IMG/VR virus record: IMGVR_UViG_3300031840_000439
Span: 1 to 44,479 of that record
DNA: 44,479 nucleotides
Reading direction: 5' to 3' (one strand)
Origin: a virus
The notes below the pieces were generated by a model. It was not told where the DNA came from and ran no database searches. It saw nothing but the letters and a program-made list of their open reading frames with translations. Shown one piece after another: positions 1 to 6,933 of this stretch (its first letter is position 1; each line of letters begins with the position of its first letter). Position numbers and translations under genes: made by a program.

Positions 1-2287
1 GATCACCACGACTTTCTCCATAAATCACACGATAAAATTCTGCCTTGTCAACCTGTGGACGGTCTCTCTTAAGCCTTTCCCATGCTGCTTGGAACTCAGG
101 ATCATTTTCAAAGTGTTCAATCATCTCTTTTTGACTTGGAAATGCAGTTCCGGCTACAACGGTGCCAGTTCTACCAACACGTCTTTCCGCTGGCGTGCGT
201 GAATCATTAGTAGTTTGTTCAGGATTACCTTGTTGAACAGACCTAGGCTCTTCATTGACACCACTAGGCAATGGACTTTCCATAGAGTCCTTCATCACCG
301 TCATTTGCATTTCATGTTTGCTATTAGCAAGTTTAAAGGTGTGTTCTATCTTTGTGACTAGAAAATTTCCCCTAAAATACCGATCTTTAGGATCTGCTTT
401 TTCTCCCTTATCTATCAACGGGCTTCTAAGATTTACGATGACAATATCACCGGCACTAACTTTGGTGTTTCCATTGACACGTAAATTCAAACCTATACCT
501 GAATGAAGATTCACCATAAATGAACGTCTACGTTGCAACCACTCATCTGTTTTGACTGGTTCATAAGACCCATCGCCCTCATGTAAGGCGTCTCTTTGTG
601 CGCTAGTTTGTTGGACAACAAATTCCTCTTCATTGTTTGCACCCGGCAATATATTTTGCGTTTGCGTTTGATCAGCAACTAACGGTTCAGTGGTTGGAAT
701 ATTTACCCCACCTTCATATTGCCAATGCCATGCTTCTCGTGGAATAGTTTTAAAACCAAATCTACCTGCGTTATTTACTAACCAATTATTTTCTGGTGTA
801 CCTTTTCTATTTGCGCCGCCTCCTAAGTCAACTGCTAGGCCCCAACCATGTTTACTTGTGCCAGGCCGTGCTGCTAGACCAACCTTATTACCGTCCGGGT
901 ATGTGCCATTGGGTGCTGACACGCCGTATAAACCTTTTTCTCTTGCTAATCTAACCTGTACATTATATGGTCTATAACTGTCTGTGATAGACCATTTAAT
1001 ATTATCTTTTGCTGCCGCAGCGACCATTGCAAGATATGCTCTACCAGCATCTGCTCGTAAGAAGTGATTCCTGCCTATTGGTAATAAATTTGTTGTACTA
1101 AGTTTACCATTTTCACCAGTTGATGAACCTGCTTCTGGGCCTAGGTATCCTTCATCAGCAGAAGGATTACTTCTGTTTTCACGTCTTTGCGCTGGTGTAG
1201 GTGTCCCAGTAATAGTTTGTCCAGAACCACCCCCATTAGGGATTGTTGCTGTAAAAGATAGAAAATCTACATGAACCGAATCTGAAATTCTTTTATTTTC
1301 ACTGGTTACTTCAGAATAGATAGGGTTATCTCCCGTTGACTCTTTATCAAAATCATTAATGTGTTTCTCATTCTTTCTGTCATCAAAATAGTTATATACA
1401 AATGGAGTCTCTGGACCATTACCGCCGTTAAACTGCTTGGTCACAACATCAAAAGTTGTGAGTTCAGATGATAGGGCACCTAATGACATGTTTACCAACG
1501 TGTCTTTCCGATTGATTATAGAGGCTGCCTGAATAGTTGACAACTCTCTCTCTAACCTTTTTTTAGGATTTTCTTGGTCCTTGTCTCCGAAATCAGCACC
1601 AAAACTAGACTCAAGGTAAGTCATCACTGGCTCTTGTCCATACATTTTTTCCAATGTCTTAAAGTGATACCCTCTAAAGTTTTCAAAAAACACGTATGTA
1701 GGACTGTTGGTGTCAGCAGACACAGCCTTTCTTCTAAAAATCTTAATAAGGTCAAATGGATTAGTGTTATTAGGAAGAACGTATTTTCTCACACCTTCTG
1801 TTCTCTCTATATCCAAATTTTTTGTACACTTCAGGTCATTTTCTAACAACGCCCTAACGAATTGATCATATGTCCCTTTCACACTTCTAGAAACTACAGC
1901 ACCTTGATTTCTGACAGCTTCAGAAGTTATGACATTCATCAATATGAGCTCGCCTTTATTACCCACTTGAGATACAGTTACGTTTGTTACGTGAAGAACG
2001 TTCTCTGTAAAATCAATTATGTTTTCTTCTTTCGTAAATGTTGGTGTTCTGATTTTGAGTTTCAGATACTCTTGACCGATAATAGGACCACGGTTGGATA
2101 ATCCATCTGTATTAACAAAAGAGACTGTTCCTGTTACAGAGGGAGTATCAATATCTTCATAGAGTTGCACCTCTAGTAAAACACCAGAAATGTCTAATTC
2201 TACACCACTTGAGAGCGTAAGTCTGCAATCATCTACGGTGAAATCACCAGCTCTTTTTAGGTCATTAGGTTTAACAACATTCGTCAT
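1..2287 (-). CDS. 5: Baseplate hub protein (gp27/gp5-like) with M15 peptidase domain, 3' part outside window
   Basis: An open frame runs from ATG 2287 off the left edge (at least 762 residues). The N-terminal ~330 residues look like a T4-like hub platform (start MTNVVKPNDLKRAGDF). A VanY/M15 D,D-peptidase-like domain follows, with the zinc pattern SKHGWGLAVD (His480, Asp487) and AWHWQYEG (His521). This domain would replace the T4 gp5 lysozyme and cut host peptidoglycan during entry. The last visible residues (FYRVIYGESRG) resemble the catalytic start of a lytic transglycosylase, so a second wall-cleaving domain may lie beyond the edge. The ATG overlaps the gp53 stop (ATGA). Hub call is from position and architecture; the peptidase call is from motif. 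Confidence 0.8.
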   Translation of the reverse strand, partial: MTNVVKPNDLKRAGDFTVDDCRLTLSSGVELDISGVLLEVQLYEDIDTPSVTGTVSFVNTDGLSNRGPIIGQEYLKLKIRTPTFTKEENIIDFTENVLHVTNVTVSQVGNKGELILMNVITSEAVRNQGAVVSRSVKGTYDQFVRALLENDLKCTKNLDIERTEGVRKYVLPNNTNPFDLIKIFRRKAVSADTNSPTYVFFENFRGYHFKTLEKMYGQEPVMTYLESSFGADFGDKDQENPKKRLERELSTIQAASIINRKDTLVNMSLGALSSELTTFDVVTKQFNGGNGPETPFVYNYFDDRKNEKHINDFDKESTGDNPIYSEVTSENKRISDSVHVDFLSFTATIPNGGGSGQTITGTPTPAQRRENRSNPSADEGYLGPEAGSSTGENGKLSTTNLLPIGRNHFLRADAGRAYLAMVAAAAKDNIKWSITDSYRPYNVQVRLAREKGLYGVSAPNGTYPDGNKVGLAARPGTSKHGWGLAVDLGGGANRKGTPENNWLVNNAGRFGFKTIPREAWHWQYEGGVNIPTTEPLVADQTQTQNILPGANNEEEFVVQQTSAQRDALHEGDGSYEPVKTDEWLQRRRSFMVNLHSGIGLNLRVNGNTKVSAGDIVIVNLRSPLIDKGEKADPKDRYFRGNFLVTKIEHTFKLANSKHEMQMTVMKDSMESPLPSGVNEEPRSVQQGNPEQTTNDSRTPAERRVGRTGTVVAGTAFPSQKEMIEHFENDPEFQAAWERLKRDRPQVDKAEFYRVIYGESRGD

Positions 2288-2817
2288 GTATTACGCAGTC
2301 CAGTTTTGTGTAAGGAAATGTACTCGGAAACAAATTGACCAACAAAACTTTCTCTCAAGAGTTTTATTTGTCTCAACTCATCTTGTCTATTGTCTTCATA
2401 TTCATAATTAGTCACAGACGTTGCAGTCGGATGATCCGTATTGTCCTGCCCAATGTCAATCTTGATTGTAGTGTCTCCAGAGGTTTGAGTTATTTCATAA
2501 TGATGCACAGCATTAACGTCCGTATACTTATCATTCACGAACGTAAGAAACTGATTATTATTCATGGGCCACTGATGATATCTATCATAAATGTCATTGG
2601 TCAGTAGAATAACCCAGTGAAGTTCTGCATCGTTATAGAGATCAAACGCAAGATTCTCTGGTGACTCGTTTCCTCTCACTCTATATTTGGTGAAAAATGT
2701 TGCGTTATTTTTGACTGCTTGTCTGGCGGATATTCTTTTAAGAATATCCGTAACGGTTTGTTTTTGTCCACCAAGGACATTAGTGTATTGTACCTTTGGG
2801 AATGATGTGAAATACAT
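2284..2817 (-). CDS. 53: Baseplate wedge protein gp53
   Basis: The 177-residue protein begins MYFTSFPKVQYTN and carries the gp53 pattern VRGNESPENLAFDLYND followed by HWVILLTNDIYD. In T4, gp53 joins the wedges in the last step of baseplate assembly. The in-frame upstream codon would add seven residues, but ATG 2817 is favoured because an AAGG-type ribosome site precedes it and it follows the gp48 stop directly. It lies between gp48 and the hub gene in one minus-strand operon and overlaps the hub start by four bases. Confidence 0.88.
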   Translation of the reverse strand: MYFTSFPKVQYTNVLGGQKQTVTDILKRISARQAVKNNATFFTKYRVRGNESPENLAFDLYNDAELHWVILLTNDIYDRYHQWPMNNNQFLTFVNDKYTDVNAVHHYEITQTSGDTTIKIDIGQDNTDHPTATSVTNYEYEDNRQDELRQIKLLRESFVGQFVSEYISLHKTGLRNT

Positions 2818-2818
2818 T

Positions 2819-3901
2819 TTAAAACCCTTTTCTTGCACGTTCTCTTGTTACAATTTCAACTTCTTGGAAGTTGAGAGTCACACTCGTATTTTGTGGTGGC
2901 GCACCAATATCGTCTGGCCTATACGCAGTATACCTATCGGAACCATACTTTACTGACATATCTGTAAGGTAACAGGTTGTTATTTTATTTAAATATTTAT
3001 TTCTTTTAGCTTTATAGTTCTCATCCAGATACATGTATTTAATATCAAACAGATCTGGTACAGTCAACGTTCTATCACTTATCGCATCAGTGACAATCCC
3101 TGATGTATACTCAGGTAACATTGCTAACTTAAATTCGTTAACGATATCATTAACCACTTTGCTATCTTCTGCACTAGTTGGTATAAAAGTAAACTCATAT
3201 TGAAATTCTCTTCTGTTTATACCTTTGAAGAAGAGCTCCATTTTATCAGTCACCACCTTATTGGTTTTCAACTCAGCGACTTTATCAGCACTTTCGCCTC
3301 CAGGAAGAAGACTGGCCAGCTTCAATATACCCCGAGTTGACAAGTCGGCTATAGGATTACCACCATCATCACCTACGCGTGGTGCCGACTGGTTTCCGCT
3401 GGCGGCCGCCAACGCCTTGCCTGCTCCGGCAACACCTTTTTCCCTGATTTTATCAGCAATAGTTGAACCTAATTCTGTACCTACACCAACCGCATCTGGT
3501 ACATAGTCAGCTTTATATGCAACATCAACCGAGGCTGGCATATAAAGAGATATTTGTGCAATAGAAGTTTTCGTTTTATTCTGCAACGTTATGCTTTTAT
3601 CACCCTCACTTCCTGTACCTGGCGAAAGTTTTATTCTGTCAAAAATGATATAGTGACTAGGAACGGATCTGCCACTCGGTACGTTCTGTGGAAACTGTAA
3701 CAGTCTTTTAGATAATCTTGAACGAGTTGGCTGTTCTTGAGTTGGAGACCCCTGAGCCCTCTGAAGTGCGTCCTCAGATGCAAGAAAAGAGTTTCGTATA
3801 GCTTCCCGTGCTTTTGCTGCGGCTGCGTCGTTGGCGACCACATCGACACCGTATGTTGGTTTAAGAGGAGGTTTGAGGGCTACAAATCTTTTTTGGGTCA
3901 T
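2819..3901 (-). CDS. 48: Baseplate tail-tube cap gp48-like
   Basis: This 360-residue protein has a variable N-terminus, an Ala/Gly-rich stretch (about 150-185) and a conserved C-terminal part with RREFQYEFTFIPTS, LAMLPEY and VTLNFQEVEIV, the tube-like fold of gp48/gp54/gp19. In T4, gp48 caps the hub and starts the tail tube. It is the first gene of the gp48-gp53-hub operon. AGGAAG precedes the ATG, and a perfect TATAAATA late motif lies 30 bases upstream. gp54 is an alternative name, but a better gp54 candidate lies at 4922-5653. Confidence 0.75.
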   Translation of the reverse strand: MTQKRFVALKPPLKPTYGVDVVANDAAAAKAREAIRNSFLASEDALQRAQGSPTQEQPTRSRLSKRLLQFPQNVPSGRSVPSHYIIFDRIKLSPGTGSEGDKSITLQNKTKTSIAQISLYMPASVDVAYKADYVPDAVGVGTELGSTIADKIREKGVAGAGKALAAASGNQSAPRVGDDGGNPIADLSTRGILKLASLLPGGESADKVAELKTNKVVTDKMELFFKGINRREFQYEFTFIPTSAEDSKVVNDIVNEFKLAMLPEYTSGIVTDAISDRTLTVPDLFDIKYMYLDENYKAKRNKYLNKITTCYLTDMSVKYGSDRYTAYRPDDIGAPPQNTSVTLNFQEVEIVTRERARKGF

Positions 3902-3930
3902 TTCTACTTCCTAAATAAGTTTACTACATA

Positions 3931-3938
3931 TATTTATA
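3931..3938 (-). promoter_or_regulatory. T4-type late promoter (TATAAATA) for gp48-gp53-hub
   Basis: The minus strand reads TATAAATA, the exact T4 late -10 element, in the 41-base gap between divergent gp48 and gp4. Transcription would start near 3924, leaving a leader that contains the AGGAAG ribosome site. No comparable motif faces gp4. Confidence 0.8.
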
Positions 3939-3942
3939 CGTT

Positions 3943-4389
3943 ATGTCATACAAAGGACGATACACACCACGAAATCCCAAGAAATATAGAGGCAATTACA
4001 ACAACATTGTATACCGTTCCTTGTGGGAACTGAAGTTTATGAAGTATTGTGACAGAAGTGCCTCTATCCTTGAATGGGGTAGTGAAGAAATTATCATACC
4101 CTATATATCACCTTGGGATAATAGAGTGCATCGTTATTTTCCTGACTTCTACATCAAGGTTCGTCAAGCAGATGGAAAAGTCAAGAAGATGATTATAGAA
4201 GTCAAGCCAAAGAAACAATGTAAACCACCGACTACCACGCCCAAAAGAAAAACACAGAGATGGTTCAATGAGGTCAAGACTTGGGGCGTCAATGAAGCAA
4301 AGTGGAAGGCGGCTGTGCCTTGGTGTGAGGACAAAGGAATGGAGTTCAAGATATTAACAGAGGATGATTTAGGTATTCGTTATAAATAG
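3943..4389 (+). CDS. 4: Head completion nuclease gp4 (gp50)
   Basis: At 148 residues it matches T4 gp4 (150). It shows a TnsA-like PD-(D/E)XK arrangement: Glu29 in SLWELKF, Asp68 in RYFPDFY, and Glu86-x-Lys88 in IIEVKPK. In T4, gp4 acts on packaged heads before tail joining, and virions lacking it are not infectious. It is the first gene of the plus-strand block and diverges from gp48. I see no clear ribosome site or plus-strand late promoter ahead of it, so its start is less certain than its identity. Confidence 0.88.
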   Translation: MSYKGRYTPRNPKKYRGNYNNIVYRSLWELKFMKYCDRSASILEWGSEEIIIPYISPWDNRVHRYFPDFYIKVRQADGKVKKMIIEVKPKKQCKPPTTTPKRKTQRWFNEVKTWGVNEAKWKAAVPWCEDKGMEFKILTEDDLGIRYK

Positions 4390-4394
4390 TTATT

Positions 4395-4922
4395 ATGGCA
4401 CAATCAGATTATATTCGTCAGGTATTAGATGCGGCCGAGGGTCAAGAATATTCAACACAATGGTATAGGGATAAGATAAAAGAGTTTGGAACTCCCCGTC
4501 GTCTAGATTTGCTTAGAGATGGTAGAAGAAGTGGTTCACCATCTTTTGGTAAATTGAATATGTTTGTCTATGGACCTAAAAATAAATTGACTTTGCCCTA
4601 TTACGATACCTTTCCACTGGTGATGCCAATAGGTGGAATTGGTGGTGGATTTTTAGGAATCAACTTTCATTACTTACCCATACCATTGAGAATGAGATTG
4701 CTAGATAAGGTAGTTAACTTTCCCAATGATGTAAACTATCAAGGATTAAAAAGGATTAGTCTTTTGAAGCCTACTATTAAAAAATACCTAAACGATTTTG
4801 TAAAATCAGAATTTCGTATTATTCAACCAGATGAATTTGTTGTCGCAGCACTACTACCTGTACAAAACTTCAAGAAAGCACAAGCAAGCCAAGTATGGGC
4901 AGACTCTAGGAGCATGGTCTAA
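4395..4922 (+). CDS. Conserved T4-like marine phage protein, function unknown
   Basis: The 175-residue protein contains LTLPYYDTFPLVMPIGG, FLGINFHYLPIPLRMRLLD and a C-terminal VWADSRSM. I recognise this pattern from other marine T4-like phages but cannot tie it to a T4 function. Its place between gp4 and a gp54-like gene suggests a head-tail or baseplate role, by position only. ATG follows gp4 by five bases with no visible ribosome site, and the stop overlaps the next start (TAATG), so translation is probably coupled. Confidence 0.8.
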   Translation: MAQSDYIRQVLDAAEGQEYSTQWYRDKIKEFGTPRRLDLLRDGRRSGSPSFGKLNMFVYGPKNKLTLPYYDTFPLVMPIGGIGGGFLGINFHYLPIPLRMRLLDKVVNFPNDVNYQGLKRISLLKPTIKKYLNDFVKSEFRIIQPDEFVVAALLPVQNFKKAQASQVWADSRSMV

Positions 4923-5653
4923 TGGCTAATCCAAATTTAACAAAAACCTTTGACGTTACGCCTGGCAAAAGAAATACTATTGTTGAGTTGCGAAACTCAA
5001 TCAATAAAGAAGGTATTGTTAGAGCCAATCAATTTGTGGTTCGTTTAAATTTCCCTTCAGGGCCGCCAAATAGACCTTTTAGTGCAGTAATGGAGGCACC
5101 AGACCTTTTGGTCAGAGCACAGACTGTTTTTATGCCAGGCACTAACTTCTCAACAGTAGAAGACACTAACATATATGGTCCAAATAGAAATATTGTTTCA
5201 GGTATAACTTTTGCTAATACTGTGGGAATTACTTTCTTACTTGATGAACAATTTAAACTGAAACAAACATTTGATGCCTGGCAGAGAACAGCGTATGATG
5301 AGCATACTTGGAACCTGAACTACTATGATGAATATAGGGGTTCAATAGAAATCTACAGTATGACTAATAGATCTAATAGTGGTTTAAATGACACTGGAAC
5401 AGATGTGCCAGGATATGGTCTTAAGTGTTGGGAAGCATATCCAATGACCATTGGTCAGGTTGACTTTGATGCAACTGCGACAACCAGTTTTGCAACAATC
5501 AGCATAGAGTTTGGATTCAGATACACCACAGACATATCTAGGTATGGGTCGGATACGCCATTTAATAAACCCCAACCTGAACCAGATACTTCACAGTCAT
5601 CTAGAAATCTTGCTGATACTTATATTAATCCAGCCAATGCCGGAGAAATCTAG
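4922..5653 (+). CDS. 54: Baseplate tail-tube initiator gp54-like (tube fold)
   Basis: This 243-residue protein follows the T4 gp54 plan: VRANQFVVRLNFP near the N-terminus, VFMPGTNFSTVED, a central FKLKQTFDAWQRTAYD helix, and a C-terminal GQVDFDATATTSFATISIEF strand pattern shared by tail-tube proteins. gp54 joins gp48 on the hub and starts tube polymerisation. The TAATG overlap couples it to the gene before. A gp19-like tube paralogue is the alternative; length and hub-gene context favour gp54. Confidence 0.62.
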   Translation: MANPNLTKTFDVTPGKRNTIVELRNSINKEGIVRANQFVVRLNFPSGPPNRPFSAVMEAPDLLVRAQTVFMPGTNFSTVEDTNIYGPNRNIVSGITFANTVGITFLLDEQFKLKQTFDAWQRTAYDEHTWNLNYYDEYRGSIEIYSMTNRSNSGLNDTGTDVPGYGLKCWEAYPMTIGQVDFDATATTSFATISIEFGFRYTTDISRYGSDTPFNKPQPEPDTSQSSRNLADTYINPANAGEI

Positions 5654-5704
5654 GTCTCATTGATTACATAAATTATAACAATTGAATTGATAGGAGAAAA
5701 TACT

Positions 5705-6412
5705 ATGGCCTTACCAAAACTTGAAGTGCCGAAATATATGATGACAGTACCATCTACAGGAGATGAAATAGAGTTCAGACCATTTCTTGTGAGAGAAGAA
5801 AAGATTCTTCTTCTGGCGATGGAAGAACAAACAGAGACTGCAACACACAATGCGGTTTTAGATTTAGTGCATTCATGCACATTTGGTAGTCTTGGTAAAA
5901 AGAATGACCCAATGTTTGACATTGAGTATGCATTCATCAAGATTAGATCGAAGTCTGTTTCAGAAACGATTGATGTTAGACTATTGTGTCCAGATGATAA
6001 AGAAACCTATGTTGAGAAATCTATTGACATAGAAGACATTCAGATTTTGGTGGATGAAGAACATTCAACTCATGTAGATCTGACAGATACATTGTCCATT
6101 GACTTCACATATCCAACAATGGACACAACTCTAAAATCAGCGAGTATCAAAAGTGACACAGAAAAAGTATTTTTCATTATCAAATCTTGTATTCAAACAA
6201 TTAATTTTGGAGAAGATACTTACAATATTGTTGACATCTCAAAGAAGGAACTCAATGAGTTCGTAGATAGTCTGACACAAGAAATGTTTGAGAAGTTACA
6301 AAACTTCTTTTCCACTATGCCTAAACTAAGACATGTATTAGATGTAGAAAACCCCAAAACGGGAGTGGTTTCTCAAGTTGCTCTAGAAGGGCTGGGAGAT
6401 TTTTTAACCTAA
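5705..6412 (+). CDS. 26: Baseplate hub protein gp26 / tail-assembly-chaperone-like
   Basis: The 235-residue protein has the T4 gp26 family signature: LPKLEVPKYMMTVPSTGDEI, FRPFLVREEKILLLAMEE, then FDIEYAFIKIRSKSVSE. It is thought to act in hub assembly. ATG 5705 is chosen over the in-frame TTG 5687 because ATAGGAG precedes it. The gene ends GDFLT-stop over a T TTT TTA slippery heptamer that would feed -1 into the gp51 frame. It lies just upstream of the tape measure slot, where siphophage and myophage tail chaperones with frameshifted extensions are found. Confidence 0.82.
   Translation: MALPKLEVPKYMMTVPSTGDEIEFRPFLVREEKILLLAMEEQTETATHNAVLDLVHSCTFGSLGKKNDPMFDIEYAFIKIRSKSVSETIDVRLLCPDDKETYVEKSIDIEDIQILVDEEHSTHVDLTDTLSIDFTYPTMDTTLKSASIKSDTEKVFFIIKSCIQTINFGEDTYNIVDISKKELNEFVDSLTQEMFEKLQNFFSTMPKLRHVLDVENPKTGVVSQVALEGLGDFLT
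6400..6406 (+). promoter_or_regulatory. Candidate -1 ribosomal frameshift site (T TTT TTA)
   Basis: The heptamer TTTTTTA has exactly the X XXY YYZ phase relative to gp26 (GAT TTT TTA ACC TAA). A -1 slip leaves gp26 two codons before its stop and enters the gp51 frame (AAC CTA ACT...). AGAAGG at 6385-6390, ten bases upstream, resembles the stimulatory Shine-Dalgarno element of dnaX. I see no obvious downstream hairpin. Confidence 0.7.
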
Positions 6413-6603
6413 CTCTTTCTCATAATACCCTAGTGAATTATTTTAAAACTAATTTTGGACTGATGCAACATCATAAATATAGTTTAACTGAGATTGAAAA
6501 TATGATGCCGTGGGAAAGAGACATTTATGTGGGATTATTGGTTGAATGGATAAAGGATGAAGAAGACAGAATAAAACAAGAACAACAAAGAAGAAGAGGA
6601 TAA
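6406..6603 (+). CDS. 51: gp51-like hub assembly catalyst, probably made as a -1 frameshift extension of gp26
   Basis: The frame encodes NLTLSHNTLVNYFKTNFGLM, then YSLTEIENMMPWERDIYVGL, then WIKDEEDRIKQEQQRRR. The MPWERDIY core marks gp51 and also resembles gpT-type tail chaperone extensions. No ATG occurs until 6463, inside the conserved part, and the only earlier start-like codon after the slip is GTG 6433 without a good ribosome site. The frame is open through the slippery heptamer at 6400-6406, giving a fused product of about 299 residues. Independent initiation at 6433 or 6463 is the alternative. Confidence 0.72.
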   Translation, partial: NLTLSHNTLVNYFKTNFGLMQHHKYSLTEIENMMPWERDIYVGLLVEWIKDEEDRIKQEQQRRRG

Positions 6604-6608
6604 TCAAA

Positions 6609-6929
6609 ATGAGTCCAAAAACATTGGAACCAACAAGTGATTATGCAAAGTATGATGTGGATGGAGATGGTATCGTGAGTGATGAAGAACTAACAGCAGT
6701 AGCAAAACTTGAAGAACTTGAAATGCAAGAAGAAAAGGCAGATGCTCAGCGTCATATGGCGTGGGTATCTCTTATTTCTATGCTGGTCTTCACTGGCTTT
6801 GTGTTTCTACCTATTTTCCCCGATTCAAGAATCCAAGCCCTTGCTGATCTTTTTGGTTTATTCTATATCGGCATGGCTGGCGTAGTGGGTGCCTACATGG
6901 GCATGACAGCATACATGAGTAAGAAGTAG
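6609..6929 (+). CDS. Small membrane protein with one EF-hand loop
   Basis: The 106-residue protein has a canonical 12-residue EF-hand loop, DVDGDGIVSDEE (16-27), with acidic ligands at loop positions 1, 3, 5 and 12. A charged helix and two membrane segments follow (about 49-69 and 75-103). It lies between gp51 and the tape measure with GAGGA before the ATG. Calcium binding and membrane location are predicted from sequence. A role in tail assembly or DNA entry is only suggested by position. Confidence 0.8.
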   Translation: MSPKTLEPTSDYAKYDVDGDGIVSDEELTAVAKLEELEMQEEKADAQRHMAWVSLISMLVFTGFVFLPIFPDSRIQALADLFGLFYIGMAGVVGAYMGMTAYMSKK

Positions 6930-6933
6930 AACG

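Noticed and set aside
4381-4388. TATAAATA on the plus strand at the gp4 stop
   Set aside because: It would start transcription at or inside ATG 4395 with no leader, and its bases are explained by the gp4 end (Tyr-Lys-stop). Kept only as a weak possibility.
6472-6479. CATAAATA on the plus strand inside gp51
   Set aside because: One mismatch and inside conserved coding sequence; no support for a promoter beyond chance in AT-rich DNA.
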